Positions 19,986-29,507 of a stretch of DNA of 64,000 nt are shown piece by piece. The notes beneath the pieces were generated by a model. That model saw only the letters and a program-made list of their open reading frames with translations. It was not told where the DNA came from and made no database searches. This stretch comes from Alphaproteobacteria bacterium (lineage in GTDB: Bacteria; Pseudomonadota; Alphaproteobacteria; UBA828): the NCBI GenBank assembly GCA_022826665.1, contig JAJDUK010000047.1, forward strand, positions 124,001-188,000, given 5' to 3'. Every line of letters begins with the position of its first letter. Position 1 is the stretch's first letter. The translations under genes were made by a program, and so were the position numbers.

Positions 19986-21713
19986 ATGGCGAGTTCGATC
20001 CAGGCGCGAAAGACCAGACGTCGGCAATGGGCCGGCGCGGATCCCGCGCAGCGGCGGGACCTGGCGAACCGCGCCTACACCGGCGGGGATGCGCTGGTCG
20101 CGACCCTTCTCGAACACGGCGTCGATACCGCGTTCGGCGTGCCGGGCGAGAGCTACCTCGCCGTGCTGGAAGCGCTGCGGGCGGCGCAGGAGCGGCTGCG
20201 CTTCGTCATTACGCGCCACGAATCCGGTGCCACCTTCGCCGCCTGCGCCTACGCCCGACTGGCGCGCAAGCCGGGCGTCGCCTTCGTGACCCGCGGGCCC
20301 GGCGCCACCAATGGGTCCATTGGCATCCACACCGCACGCCAGGATTCGGTACCGCTCGTGCTCTTCATTGGCCAGGTCCCGTCGGATCAGCGGGGCCGCG
20401 AGGCTTTCCAGGAGATCGACTACCACCGCATGCTCGGACCGATGACCAAGGCGGTGTTCGAGCCCCACACGCCGCACGAGGTTGCAGCCGCCGCGGCGGA
20501 AGCCTTCGCCATCGCCGTTGACGGCAGGCCAGGGCCGGTCGCGGTGGCGCTGCCGGAGGACGTGACCGAAGGCGAGACCAACGACACACCGGTACCGCAG
20601 CCCCGCCCGCGCCGCGCCGTACTGCCGGCGCCGGACGACATCCGCGCCATCGCCGAGCGGATCGCGCAGGCCGAGCGTCCGGTCGCGATCGCGGGCGAAA
20701 TGGTGGGCTTCGAAGGCGCCAACGAGGCGCTCGCCACATTCGCCGAGGCCCATGGCGTGGGCGTGTTCAGCTCCTTCCGCCAGCAGGGGGTGGTGCCGTG
20801 CGCACACCCCGCCTATCTGGGGACGCTCGGCCTCGCGCTCCCGCCCTATCAGGAGGCCCTGCTGGCGGAAGCGGACCTCGTGCTCGCACTCGGCACTCGG
20901 CTCGACCTCGCCACGACGGTCGACGACCGCGTGATCCACGAGGCTCGCTTCGTGGTCCACGTCTACCCGGACGCGGACGCGCTCGCTGCCGCCGGGGCCG
21001 GCCTGCAGGTCCGCGCCGATATCGCGCCCGTGCTGGAGGGCCTCATCGCCGCAGCACCGGAGGCCCCGCCTGCCTCCCGCAGCGCTTGGCGCGCGGCACA
21101 GCGGACAGTGTTCGACGGGTTCCGACGGGAGTCCGCCGGACCGGCGCTCGGCACGGTCGATCTCGCCACCGTGGTGCAGACGCTCGCCGAACGGGTGCCG
21201 CAGGACGCCACCATCGTCAACGACGCCGGTAACTTCGCAACCTGGCTGCTGCGCCACTTCCCCTACGAGCATCCGCTGGCCCAGGCCGCGCCGTCGGTAG
21301 GCGCGATGGGTTATGGCGTGCCCGGCGCCGTCGGCGCCCAGCTCGCGAGACCCGGCAAGCGGGTGGTAGCGATTGCCGGTGACGGCGGCTTCGGCATGAC
21401 CGGGCAGGAGCTGATCACGGCGGTCGGCAATCGGCTCCCAATCGTCGTGCTGGTGTGCGACAACGGCATCTACGGCACCATCGCCATGCACCAGTACAAT
21501 CGTTACGGCGCCGATGCGACCTATGGCGTCGCCCTCCACAGCCCCGACTTTGCGGCCGCCGCGCGCGCCTGGGGCGCCGACGCCTGGACGGTCGAGACCA
21601 CCGAGGCTTTCGTGCCGGCCCTGGAGGGGGCGCTGGCCGCCGAAGGCCCGGCGCTGATCCACCTCAAGACCGACATACGCGACCTCGCGGCCTCGGGCGC
21701 CAAGATGCAGTGA
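19986..21713 (+). CDS. Thiamine pyrophosphate-dependent enzyme, acetolactate-synthase-like
   Basis: 575 residues with the three-domain TPP fold. N-terminal pyrimidine-binding domain with the catalytic Glu in RHESGATFAACAYAR, GPGATNGSIGIHTARQDSVP, a central nucleotide-type domain, and the C-terminal diphosphate site GDGGFGMTGQELITA...CDNGIYG. It resembles acetolactate synthase/oxalyl-CoA decarboxylase-type paralogues rather than a certified IlvB, and no small regulatory subunit gene follows. GGAGGAGG lies before the ATG. The following gene starts 2 bp after the stop. Confidence 0.87.
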   Translation: MASSIQARKTRRRQWAGADPAQRRDLANRAYTGGDALVATLLEHGVDTAFGVPGESYLAVLEALRAAQERLRFVITRHESGATFAACAYARLARKPGVAFVTRGPGATNGSIGIHTARQDSVPLVLFIGQVPSDQRGREAFQEIDYHRMLGPMTKAVFEPHTPHEVAAAAAEAFAIAVDGRPGPVAVALPEDVTEGETNDTPVPQPRPRRAVLPAPDDIRAIAERIAQAERPVAIAGEMVGFEGANEALATFAEAHGVGVFSSFRQQGVVPCAHPAYLGTLGLALPPYQEALLAEADLVLALGTRLDLATTVDDRVIHEARFVVHVYPDADALAAAGAGLQVRADIAPVLEGLIAAAPEAPPASRSAWRAAQRTVFDGFRRESAGPALGTVDLATVVQTLAERVPQDATIVNDAGNFATWLLRHFPYEHPLAQAAPSVGAMGYGVPGAVGAQLARPGKRVVAIAGDGGFGMTGQELITAVGNRLPIVVLVCDNGIYGTIAMHQYNRYGADATYGVALHSPDFAAAARAWGADAWTVETTEAFVPALEGALAAEGPALIHLKTDIRDLAASGAKMQ

Positions 21714-21715
21714 CC

Positions 21716-22930
21716 ATGGCCGCCGGCCACGACGAGACGGACGACGCCGGCGAGGAGGGCCCAGCGCCAGACGGGGCGCCGGTCGAAGCCCATGTTCTGA
21801 GCTCCATCACGCAGGTGGACGCAGCCGCCTGGGATCGCTGCGCCGGCCCCGATAACCCCTTCGTGCGCCACGCTTTTCTCGCCGCGCTGGAGGAGAGCGG
21901 CTCGAGCACGGGCGAGACCGGCTGGCAACCCCGGCACATCGTCCTCAAGACCCCGCAAGGCGCCGCCCTCGGCGCCGTGCCGATGTATCTCAAGAACCAT
22001 TCCTACGGCGAATATGTCTTCGACCACGGCTGGGCGGACGCGTTCGAGCGGGCGGGCGGGCGCTACTATCCCAAGCTCCAGGTCTCGGTTCCGTTCACGC
22101 CGGTGACCGGGCCACGCCTGCTGACCCCGCCGGGGCCGGGCGCGGAAGCGGTGAGGACGGCGCTTCTTTCCACCTGCGTCGGCATTTGCGACCAGATCGG
22201 CGTGTCTTCGGTGCACATCACCTTCCCCACCGAGGACGAGTTCGACCTGATGGGCGAGGCCGGGCTCCTGCAACGGACGGGCATCCAGTTCCACTGGCTG
22301 AACGAGGGCTATGGGAGCTTCGACGACTTCCTCGCCAGCCTCGCCTCGCGCAAGCGCAAGCAGATCCGCAAAGAGCGACAGGCGGTTGCAGACTCCGGCC
22401 TCACGATCATGGCGCTGACGGGCAACGAGATCGAGGAGCGCCACTGGGACGCCTTCTTCGCCTTCTACCAGGCGACCGGCAGCCGCAAGTGGGGGGTGCC
22501 CTACCTCACGCGCGAATTCTTCAGCCTGCTGGGCGAGCGGATGTCCGACGCGGTGGTGCTGGTGATGGTGGAGCGGGACGGCCGGCCCATCGCAGGCGCG
22601 CTCAACCTTGCAGGCTCGGATGCGCTCTACGGCCGCAACTGGGGCGCCGTCGAGGAGCACCGCTTCCTGCACTTCGAGGCCTGCTACTACCGTGCCATCG
22701 ACTACGCCATCGCCCACGGGCTCAAGCGGGTCGAGGCCGGCGCCCAGGGTCCGCACAAGCTCGCACGCGGCTACCTGCCGGTGCCCACCTATTCCGCACA
22801 CTGGGTCGCCAACGAAAGCCTGCGCGATGCGGTCGCCCACTACCTCGATCACGAGACCCGGGAGATCGACCGCGAGATCACCGTGCTGGAGCGGCACGGC
22901 CCCTTCCGCCAGAGCGATGACGCGGCGTGA
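21716..22930 (+). CDS. FemAB-like / DUF482 GNAT-fold N-acyltransferase
   Basis: 404 residues, a family widespread in proteobacteria and annotated as putative peptidoglycan-type aminoacyltransferase (GNAT superfamily). Visible marks: SSITQVDAAAWDRCAG at the N-terminal start of the domain, PFVRHAFLAALEESGS, YLKNHSYGEYVFDHGWADA, and in the second half FFAFYQATGSRKWGVPYLTREFF with LKRVEAGAQGPHKLARGY. The ATG at 21716 comes 2 bp after the TPP-enzyme stop, so both are translated from one message. The acceptor molecule is not known. Confidence 0.87.
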   Translation: MAAGHDETDDAGEEGPAPDGAPVEAHVLSSITQVDAAAWDRCAGPDNPFVRHAFLAALEESGSSTGETGWQPRHIVLKTPQGAALGAVPMYLKNHSYGEYVFDHGWADAFERAGGRYYPKLQVSVPFTPVTGPRLLTPPGPGAEAVRTALLSTCVGICDQIGVSSVHITFPTEDEFDLMGEAGLLQRTGIQFHWLNEGYGSFDDFLASLASRKRKQIRKERQAVADSGLTIMALTGNEIEERHWDAFFAFYQATGSRKWGVPYLTREFFSLLGERMSDAVVLVMVERDGRPIAGALNLAGSDALYGRNWGAVEEHRFLHFEACYYRAIDYAIAHGLKRVEAGAQGPHKLARGYLPVPTYSAHWVANESLRDAVAHYLDHETREIDREITVLERHGPFRQSDDAA

Positions 22931-23015
22931 GCGGGGGCGCCGCATCGCTTGCGCGCGGCACCGCACCGCCCCAAGATCGCCCGCGCAATAACCGCCGCGC
23001 CTGAGGAGAAACCGG

Positions 23016-24365
23016 ATGGATGCCCCCAATCTCGACGCGCTGACTCGCGACGCGCTCGACTACTACCTGTTCCCGCTCGCGACCAAGCAGGACATGCGCA
23101 CGGACGGTCCGATGATCTTCTCCAGCGCCGAGGGCATGGAGATCACCGACGCAGGCGGTAAGACCTACCTCGACATGATGAGCACCCAGACCCGGGCGAG
23201 CTCGCTCGGCTACGGGCAGGAGCGCATCGCGCGCGCGATCTACGACCAGCTGATGTCGCTCCACTACGCCGGCACCTTCGCCAACGTCGCCGACACGACC
23301 ATCCGGCTCTCGGCCAAGATCGCCGATCTCGCGCCCGGCTCACTCACGGCAACGGTGTTCGCCGGCAGCGGATCGGAGGCGAACGAGATGTCGATCAAGC
23401 TCGCCAAGCAGTACCACGCCGCCAAGGGCGACAAGCCGCGCGCGCACAAGATCATCTCGCGCTGGGACTCCTATCACGGCGCCACCATGGGCGTGATCGG
23501 CAGCACCGACTATCTCGGCACCCGCGCGATCACCGAGCCCGGCGTGCCTGGCTTTAGCCGCATCCCGGCGCCGAGCCTCTACCGCACGCCCTTCGGCATG
23601 GACCCCTCCGAGGTCTGCGACTTCTGCGTGGACTTCCTGGAGCAACACATCGTCCACGAGGGGCCGGAAACAGTCGCGGCCTTCATCGCGGAGCCGGTGA
23701 TGCAGGGCGACGGCGTGCAGGTGCCGCCGGACGATTACTTCCCTCGCGTGCGGGAGGTCTGCGACAAGTACGACGTGCTCCTGATCGGCGACGAGGTGAT
23801 CTGCGGCTTCGGCCGCACCGGGCGCTGGTTCGCGCTGGAGCACTGGGGCGTCGAGTGCGACATCATGAGCACCGCAAAGGCGATCACCGCCGGCTATTTC
23901 CCGCTCGGCGCGTCCACGGCGAGCCGCAAGGTGGCCGACGCGCTGCCCGTGTTCACCCACGTGCAGACCTACAACGGCCACCCCGGTGCCTGTGCTGCGG
24001 CGCTCGCCACCATCGACATCCTGGAGAGCGACAACCTGATCGAGCGTGCGGCCGAAACCGGCACCTACTTCCTCGACGGGATGCAGCGGCTGCGCGACCT
24101 CCCTGTCGTCGGCGATGTGCGCGGGCTCGGCATGTGGACCTGCATCGACTTCACCTGCGACAAGAAGACCAAGGCGCCGTTCACCGACGACACGGTGAAG
24201 GCGATCACGCGGCGCATGGCCGATCTCGGCGTGCTCGGCGGCGAGGAGGGCACGGCGATCGAGTTCGGCCCGGCGCTGATCGCGACCCGCGAGATGGTGG
24301 ACCGCTGTGTCGATGTGGCGGAGCAGGCGATCCGCGAGGTGATGGCGGACCGCGACCTCGGCTGA
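23016..24365 (+). CDS. Class III PLP-dependent aminotransferase
   Basis: 449 residues, fold type I aminotransferase of the omega/ornithine class. The PLP region shows GSGSEANEMSIKLAK, RWDSYHGATMG, LIGDEVICGFGRTGRW and the Schiff-base Lys in MSTAKAITAGYFPLGA. Ribosome site GAGGAGA precedes the ATG. It ends in a convergent arrangement with an FAD-linked oxidase, separated by a bidirectional hairpin. Members of this class act on omega-amino acids, diamines or aminoalkanoates; the specific donor is not readable here. Confidence 0.9.
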   Translation: MDAPNLDALTRDALDYYLFPLATKQDMRTDGPMIFSSAEGMEITDAGGKTYLDMMSTQTRASSLGYGQERIARAIYDQLMSLHYAGTFANVADTTIRLSAKIADLAPGSLTATVFAGSGSEANEMSIKLAKQYHAAKGDKPRAHKIISRWDSYHGATMGVIGSTDYLGTRAITEPGVPGFSRIPAPSLYRTPFGMDPSEVCDFCVDFLEQHIVHEGPETVAAFIAEPVMQGDGVQVPPDDYFPRVREVCDKYDVLLIGDEVICGFGRTGRWFALEHWGVECDIMSTAKAITAGYFPLGASTASRKVADALPVFTHVQTYNGHPGACAAALATIDILESDNLIERAAETGTYFLDGMQRLRDLPVVGDVRGLGMWTCIDFTCDKKTKAPFTDDTVKAITRRMADLGVLGGEEGTAIEFGPALIATREMVDRCVDVAEQAIREVMADRDLG

Positions 24366-24379
24366 CCGAAACCGGCCCG

Positions 24380-24398
24380 CCGCGGCTTCAAGCCGCGG
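24380..24398. terminator. Bidirectional hairpin between convergent genes
   Basis: CCGCGGCTT at 24380-24388 pairs with AAGCCGCGG at 24390-24398, a 9-bp arm on each side of one base (in RNA the central bases would form the loop). It sits in the 36 bp between the aminotransferase and the FAD-oxidase stops. Confidence 0.6.
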
Positions 24399-24401
24399 GA
24401 A

Positions 24402-25799
24402 TCACTCCAGGATCACGCCGGGGTTGAGGATGCCCTTGGGGTCGAGGGCGGCCTTGAGGGTGCGCATCAGCGCGATCTCTTCGGGCGTGCGCGCGAGCGG
24501 CAGATAGGCGCGCTTCATCACGCCGATGCCGTGCTCGGCGCTGATGCTGCCTTGGCGCGCGTGCACGGCGCCGTAGATCGCGTCGGCCAGCGCGGGCTCC
24601 AGGGCGAGAAAGTCGTCGTCCGCGAGCCCCGGCTCCTGCGCCATGTTGACGTGGACGTTGCCATCGCCGAGATGGCCGAAGAGAACCACCCGCACACCGT
24701 CGAATTCCTTGGCCAGCGCCTCCATCTCGCCGAGGAAGGCGGGGATCACGCCGGGCGGCACGGTCACGTCGAACTTGTGGGTGAGCCCGTGGCGGCTCAC
24801 CGCTTCCGTCGGCGCCTCGCGCACGCGCCAGATCGCCCGCGCTTGCGCCTCCGAGCCAGCGACCACGGCGTCGGCGATCAGCCCGTCCGCCAGCAGGCTC
24901 TCCAGCCCGTTGGCGAAGGCCTCGCCCGCGGCCTCGCCCCACGCCGATTCCTCCTCGATCACAACAAGGCTTTCGTGGTCGCCGTCGAGCGGGATGCGCA
25001 GCGCAGGGTCTTCCGTCTTCACGTAAGCCACGGTCTCGCCGTCGATGAACTCCAGCGAGGAGAGGCGGGGGAAGCGCGCCCGCGCCGCCTGCAGCAGGGC
25101 GGGCAAGAGGTCGCGGCTGGCGAGCCCCGCGAGCGCGGTCTGAAACGCCTCGGGCGCTGGCTGCACCTGGAGCACGGCGCGGGTGATGACGCCCAAAGTG
25201 CCCTCCGAGCCGATGAAGACCTGCTTCAAGTCGAGGCCGGTGTTGTTCTTCTTCAGGATGTTGAGGCCGCTCACCACGGTGCCGTCGGCCAGCACGACTT
25301 CGAGCCCGCGCACCTGCTCGCGCATGTGGCCGTAGCGCAGCACTTTAACCCCGCCGGCGTTGGTGGCGATCATGCCGCCGATCTGGCATGACCCGCGCCC
25401 GCCCAGGTCCACCGGCATGTCGTAGCCGCGCTCGGCGAGGTAGGTCTGCAGCGTCTCTAGCACAACACCGGCCTGGACCGTGACGGTGGCCGAGGCCTCG
25501 TCGAAGGCCTCGATGGCGCCCAGCCGCTCGACGCTCAGCACCACCTCGCCCGCGCGCGGCACGCCGCCGCCGACCATGCCCGTGTTGCCGGCCTGCGGCA
25601 CCACCGGCACGTCGAGCTCGGCGCAGGCGCGGAGCACCGCCGCCACCTCCTCGGTCGAGCGCGGGCGCACCACCAGCGGCGCCGTGCCGACATACTTGCC
25701 AATCCAGTCCCTGGAATAGCGGGCCGTGTCGGCGGGGTCGTCGAGATAGAGCGCCGGGTCGCCGAGCCTCGCCCGCAGCCTCTCGTGAGGTGCCGTCAT
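24402..25799 (-). CDS. FAD-binding oxidoreductase, GlcD / D-lactate dehydrogenase-like
   Basis: 465 residues with an N-terminal VAO-type FAD domain (VVPQAGNTGMVGGGVPRAGEVVLS; GGMIATNAGGVKVLRYGHMR) and a C-terminal cap with GHLGDGNVHVNM and SAEHGIGVMKRAYLPL. This is the GlcD/D-2-hydroxyglutarate/D-lactate dehydrogenase family, which oxidises 2-hydroxyacids. No GlcE or GlcF genes are present, so a single-subunit enzyme such as D-lactate or D-2-hydroxyglutarate dehydrogenase is more likely. The HAD gene starts divergently only 78 bp away. Confidence 0.9.
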   Translation of the reverse strand: MTAPHERLRARLGDPALYLDDPADTARYSRDWIGKYVGTAPLVVRPRSTEEVAAVLRACAELDVPVVPQAGNTGMVGGGVPRAGEVVLSVERLGAIEAFDEASATVTVQAGVVLETLQTYLAERGYDMPVDLGGRGSCQIGGMIATNAGGVKVLRYGHMREQVRGLEVVLADGTVVSGLNILKKNNTGLDLKQVFIGSEGTLGVITRAVLQVQPAPEAFQTALAGLASRDLLPALLQAARARFPRLSSLEFIDGETVAYVKTEDPALRIPLDGDHESLVVIEEESAWGEAAGEAFANGLESLLADGLIADAVVAGSEAQARAIWRVREAPTEAVSRHGLTHKFDVTVPPGVIPAFLGEMEALAKEFDGVRVVLFGHLGDGNVHVNMAQEPGLADDDFLALEPALADAIYGAVHARQGSISAEHGIGVMKRAYLPLARTPEEIALMRTLKAALDPKGILNPGVILE

Positions 25800-25877
25800 C
25801 GCGCACTCCGTTCGGCAGGGGTGCGGTTTTGCGGCACTATGGCACGCAGGTCAAACGGCGGGGGCGGAGTAGAGCGG

Positions 25878-26519
25878 ATGGGCGTCAAGGTGCTGTTTCT
25901 CGACCACGACGGCGTGATCGCCGACAGTATGGGGGCCAAGGCAGAGGCCTTGGCCGATGCCTTCGCACCCTACACCCTGGATCGTGCCGGGGTCGCCGAC
26001 GGCTTCAGGCGCCATGCAGGGAGCGGCCGGGAGCTCATTTTCGACCGCATCTACGAGGACCTGTTGGGCCAGCCGCTCGATGAGGCCACGCGCCAGCGCA
26101 TCCTCGGCACGTTTCTCGACCGCATCGACGCCATCAACGCGGCGATCGGACTCTTCCCCGGCGTCCACGGCTTTATCGAGGCCCAAGCGGCGAAGCGGCT
26201 CGTCGCCGTGGTGACGGGGGTGCCGCAGGAGGAGGCCGAGCGGCAGCTTGGGCGCCTCGGCCTCTTGCCCTTCCTCGCGTCGGTTCACGGCGCCACGCGC
26301 GAGACGCCGAAACACATCCACATGGGGCGTTTCCTGGAGGCCCGCGCCATCGCGCCTGCGGACGCGCTTTTCGTCGGCGATTCCCATGCCGACATGCGCG
26401 AAGCTGCGCTGGCAGGCATCCCCTTCGTCGGCATCGGCGAGCCGGCGTTCTTCGCCAAAGGCGCGCCGCTCGCCGTGATCCCCAGCCTGCCCGACCTCGC
26501 GCCGCTCATCGACGGATAA
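25878..26519 (+). CDS. HAD family hydrolase, phosphoglycolate-phosphatase-like
   Basis: 213 residues from ATG 25878 (MGVKVLFLDHDGVIADS). Motif I is FLDHDGVIADSMG, motif II VAVVTGVP (Thr), motif III Lys in ETPKHIHMGRFLEA, motif IV FVGDSHADMREAAL, giving a complete HAD phosphatase active site with a helical cap. An upstream extension of the frame to 25785 overlaps the divergent gene and is not supported. Phosphoglycolate or another small phosphomonoester is likely; no operon partner. Confidence 0.87.
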   Translation: MGVKVLFLDHDGVIADSMGAKAEALADAFAPYTLDRAGVADGFRRHAGSGRELIFDRIYEDLLGQPLDEATRQRILGTFLDRIDAINAAIGLFPGVHGFIEAQAAKRLVAVVTGVPQEEAERQLGRLGLLPFLASVHGATRETPKHIHMGRFLEARAIAPADALFVGDSHADMREAALAGIPFVGIGEPAFFAKGAPLAVIPSLPDLAPLIDG

Positions 26520-26849
26520 CACCCGATTTCATGATCTGTCCCAGAAAGAGTTTCTTTGGCGGCCTATTCCGGCCCATTCCGGCCCAAAGTGGCCCAAGGT
26601 GGTCCAGAGCGGCCTCTCCCGATGCGGCTCATTCCGGCCCAAAGTGGCTCAAAGTGGTCCAAGGCGGCTCCTCCCGATCCGCGGCCGTGGTGGGTTGCGC
26701 TGGCGACCGAGCGGAGTGCGGCCGGCAAGCGACCGAACAACGGGCGCCCATCGCATTTACCTCGGCCGGTCGCGGCCTGTCCGCTCTCGTGCGTCATGGC
26801 GCGATGATGGCGCATCCGCCGCACGCCGTGCACCGCACCATGGTCCGGG
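26520..26849. other. 330-bp intergenic region with direct repeats
   Basis: Lies between convergent genes. Its left half holds a 49-bp direct repeat and smaller related units built on CAAAGTGG and GGTCCA. The remainder shows no gene or hairpin that stands out. Several open frames run through it but have no family signal. Confidence 0.6.
26575..26678. repeat. Imperfect 49-bp direct repeat, two copies, 55-bp period
   Basis: Copy 1 is 26575-26623, copy 2 is 26630-26678. They begin CATTCCGGCCCAAAGTGG, end CTCCCGAT and differ at 6 of 49 positions by my count. Shorter echoes (CCTATTCCGGCC just upstream, AAAGTGG, GGTCCA) suggest expansion from a smaller unit. Confidence 0.75.
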
Positions 26850-28580
26850 CTATAGGACTGGCACCGCCTGGCCAGAGCGCGGAGCGGTCAGGAAATTCAG
26901 ATCGCAGCCGCGGTCCGCCTGCTCCACGTGGGCGAGATGCAGCGCGAGATAGCCGCGCTCCGCACTCACCGGCGGGGGTGGGGGTTGCCATGCCGCCCGG
27001 CGCGCATCCAGCGTCGCCTGCGGCACGTCCAGCGTGAGCGTACGCCCCTCCACGTCCAGCGTGATCGAATCGCCGTTCTCCACCAGCGCGAGCGGCCCGC
27101 CGATGGCCGCCTCCGGCGTCGCATGGAGCACGATGGTGCCGAAGGCGGTGCCGCTCATCCGCGCGTCCGAGAGCCGCACCATGTCGGTCACGCCCTGGGT
27201 CGCGAGCTTGCGCGGGATCGGGATGTAGCCGGCCTCGGGCATGCCCGGCGCGCCCTTGGGGCCGGCGTTGCGCAGCACCAGCACGTCCTCCGGTGCGACA
27301 TCCAGCGCGGGATCGTCGACCCGCGCCGTGAGGTCCGCGACCGAGTCGAACACCACCGCGCGCCCGGTGTGCTGGCAGAGCGCGGGCGTCGCCGCCGACT
27401 GCTTGATGATGGCGCCGTCCGGCGCGAGGTTGCCGCGCAGCACTGCGATGCCGCCCTCGCGGTAGATGGGGTCGTCCCGCTCGCGCACCACGTCCTGCGG
27501 CCAGGGCGCAGGTGCTGCGGCGATCTCCTCGCCGAGCGTGCGCCCGGTCACGGTCAGGCAGTCGAGATCCAGCCGGTCCGCCAGCGCGCGCAGCACCGGC
27601 ATCAGACCGCCGGCCTTGTTCAGGTCCTCCATATAGTGCTGGCCGGAGGGCTTGAGGTCGACCAGCACCGGGGTCTCGCGGCTCAGCCGGTCCAGCCGGC
27701 CGAGGTCGAGGTCGAAGCCGCAGCGCCCGGCGACGGCGGCGAGGTGGATCACCGCGTTGGTCGAGCCGCCCACCGCGAGCAGCACGGTGAGCGCGTTGGT
27801 GAAGGCGCCGGGCGTGAGGATGCGCTCCGGCACGAGCCCTTCGGCCGCGAGCGCCACGGCCCGCGCCCCGCTCTCACGAGCGACCCGCTGGCGATCGGCG
27901 AGCACGGCGGGGATTGCAGCACTTCCCGGCAGCATCATGCCGAGCGCTTCGGCCGCGCAGGCCATGGTGCTGGCGGTCCCCATCACCATGCAGGTGCCGG
28001 CAGACGGCATGAGCCGGCCGCCGACCTCGGCGATTTCGCCCTCGTCCACGCGCCCGCCCCGGTGCGCGCCCCAGTAGCGCCGGCAGTCGGTGCAGGCGCC
28101 GAGCCGCTCGCCCTTGTGGCTGCCGGTCAGCATCGGCCCGGTGACCAGCTGGATCGCGGGCACGCCCGCGCTTGCCGCCGCCATGAGCTGGGCCGGCACG
28201 GTCTTGTCGCAGCCGCCGATCAGCACCACCGCGTCGATGGGATGGGCGCGGATCATCTCCTCCGTGTCCATCGCCATCAGGTTGCGGAAGAGCATGGTCG
28301 TCGGGTGCATGAAGGGCTCGCCGAGCGAGATCGTGGGGAAGGTCAGGGGCAACCCGCCGGCCGCCGTCACCCCGCGCTCCACCGCTTCGATCAGGGCCGG
28401 CACCGTGCCGTGGCAACTGACGAGCCCGCTGCCCGTGTTCGCGATGCCGATCACCGGGCGGTCCAGCTCCGCCTCGGTGTAGCCCATGGACTTGGCGAAG
28501 GCCTTGCGCAGAAAGAGCGAGAAGCCGGGGTCGCCGTAGTCGGTGAGCTTGCGGCGGAGCCCGGTGGGCTTCTCCGTCAT
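26850..28580 (-). CDS. IlvD/Edd family dehydratase (dihydroxy-acid or sugar-acid dehydratase)
   Basis: Fe-S dehydratase, 576 residues, family length. Cluster cysteines are visible in LIGGCDKTVPAQL, GACTDCRRYWGA and PSAGTCMVMGTASTM; the conserved SDARMSGTAFGT lies near the C-terminus. The neighbouring SDR genes suggest a non-phosphorylating sugar-acid route (for example arabinonate or xylonate), because the sequence resembles that branch and no other ilv gene is near. Biosynthetic IlvD cannot be excluded. GGAGGCAGGG precedes the ATG at 28580. Confidence 0.88.
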   Translation of the reverse strand: MTEKPTGLRRKLTDYGDPGFSLFLRKAFAKSMGYTEAELDRPVIGIANTGSGLVSCHGTVPALIEAVERGVTAAGGLPLTFPTISLGEPFMHPTTMLFRNLMAMDTEEMIRAHPIDAVVLIGGCDKTVPAQLMAAASAGVPAIQLVTGPMLTGSHKGERLGACTDCRRYWGAHRGGRVDEGEIAEVGGRLMPSAGTCMVMGTASTMACAAEALGMMLPGSAAIPAVLADRQRVARESGARAVALAAEGLVPERILTPGAFTNALTVLLAVGGSTNAVIHLAAVAGRCGFDLDLGRLDRLSRETPVLVDLKPSGQHYMEDLNKAGGLMPVLRALADRLDLDCLTVTGRTLGEEIAAAPAPWPQDVVRERDDPIYREGGIAVLRGNLAPDGAIIKQSAATPALCQHTGRAVVFDSVADLTARVDDPALDVAPEDVLVLRNAGPKGAPGMPEAGYIPIPRKLATQGVTDMVRLSDARMSGTAFGTIVLHATPEAAIGGPLALVENGDSITLDVEGRTLTLDVPQATLDARRAAWQPPPPPVSAERGYLALHLAHVEQADRGCDLNFLTAPRSGQAVPVL

Positions 28581-28617
28581 CCCTGCCTCCGTCGGTGGGC
28601 GGGCGTGATGCCGGCCG

Positions 28618-29388
28618 TCACTCGGGCACGAGCCCGCAGCTCACGCCGCCGTCGATGGTGAGCGCGATGCCGGTGACCCAGCGCGCCTCGTCCGAGGCGA
28701 GGTAGACGAAGCCGCCTGCGATATCAGCGGGGTCGCCCACGCCGAGCGGATGCAGCCGCGCCAGCCGCTCCTTGAAGCCCTCCGGGTCATCGAGTTGGGA
28801 GAGGTGATAGTCCACCATCGGCGTCTGCACCCAGCCGGGGCAGACGCAGTTGACCCGGATCTGGTCCTTGGCGCCGTCGAGCGCCAGGCACTTGGTCAGC
28901 ATGACCACGGCGCCCTTGGAGGTGGCATAGGCCACCTGCCCCGGCGTGCCGATGAGGCCGGCGACCGAGGCGGTGTTGAGGATCGCGCCGCCGCCGCGCT
29001 CGCGCATGTGGCCCCAGACCGCCTTAGCGCCCCGATAGATGCTGGTGACGTTGACATCCATCTGGCGGTCCCAGTCGGGGCGCTCGACCTCTTCGACGCT
29101 GCCGATCACCGCCTGCCCCGCATTGTTGACCAGGATATCGACATGGCCGAGGGCCTCGATGGCGGCGACCGCCATGCCGGCCACATCGTCGTCCCGCATG
29201 ACGTCGGCCTCGATGGCGACGGCGCTGCCGCCGGCCTTCTCGATCGCGCGCACGGTGGCGACGTTGTCGTCGGCGCTGAGCCCTGCGCAGGCGACCGCCG
29301 CGCCCTCCCTGGCGAAGCGCACCGCCGTGGCGCGACCGATGCCCGAGCCTGCGCCCGTGACGATCGCGGTCTTGCCTTCGAGCCTCAT
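28618..29388 (-). CDS. Short-chain dehydrogenase/reductase (SDR), classical
   Basis: 256 residues. NAD(P) motif TGAGSGIGRAT at about 12-22, NNAG at about 90, catalytic YATSKGAVVML (YxxxK), and the end motif WVTGIALTIDGGVSCG. The gene lies 37 bp upstream of the IlvD/Edd gene on the same strand, so the two are likely co-expressed and may act in the same sugar or hydroxyacid pathway. Confidence 0.9.
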   Translation of the reverse strand: MRLEGKTAIVTGAGSGIGRATAVRFAREGAAVACAGLSADDNVATVRAIEKAGGSAVAIEADVMRDDDVAGMAVAAIEALGHVDILVNNAGQAVIGSVEEVERPDWDRQMDVNVTSIYRGAKAVWGHMRERGGGAILNTASVAGLIGTPGQVAYATSKGAVVMLTKCLALDGAKDQIRVNCVCPGWVQTPMVDYHLSQLDDPEGFKERLARLHPLGVGDPADIAGGFVYLASDEARWVTGIALTIDGGVSCGLVPE

Positions 29389-29507
29389 ATATCTCTGCTC
29401 GTGCTCATGGCCGGCGCAGGATAGCCCGGCGCCCCGGAGCCCGCGAGGGTTGACTCCGCGCCCCGCCAGCCGATAGGCCGGGCCGTGAACGGGACGGGTT
29501 GGAGGCG

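Noticed and set aside
19842..21662. Very long minus-strand open frame (extending the dienelactone hydrolase upstream)
   Set aside because: The extension is antisense to the TPP-enzyme gene, shows no domain, and the hydrolase has its own ATG with GGAGGA and a Tat signal at 19841.
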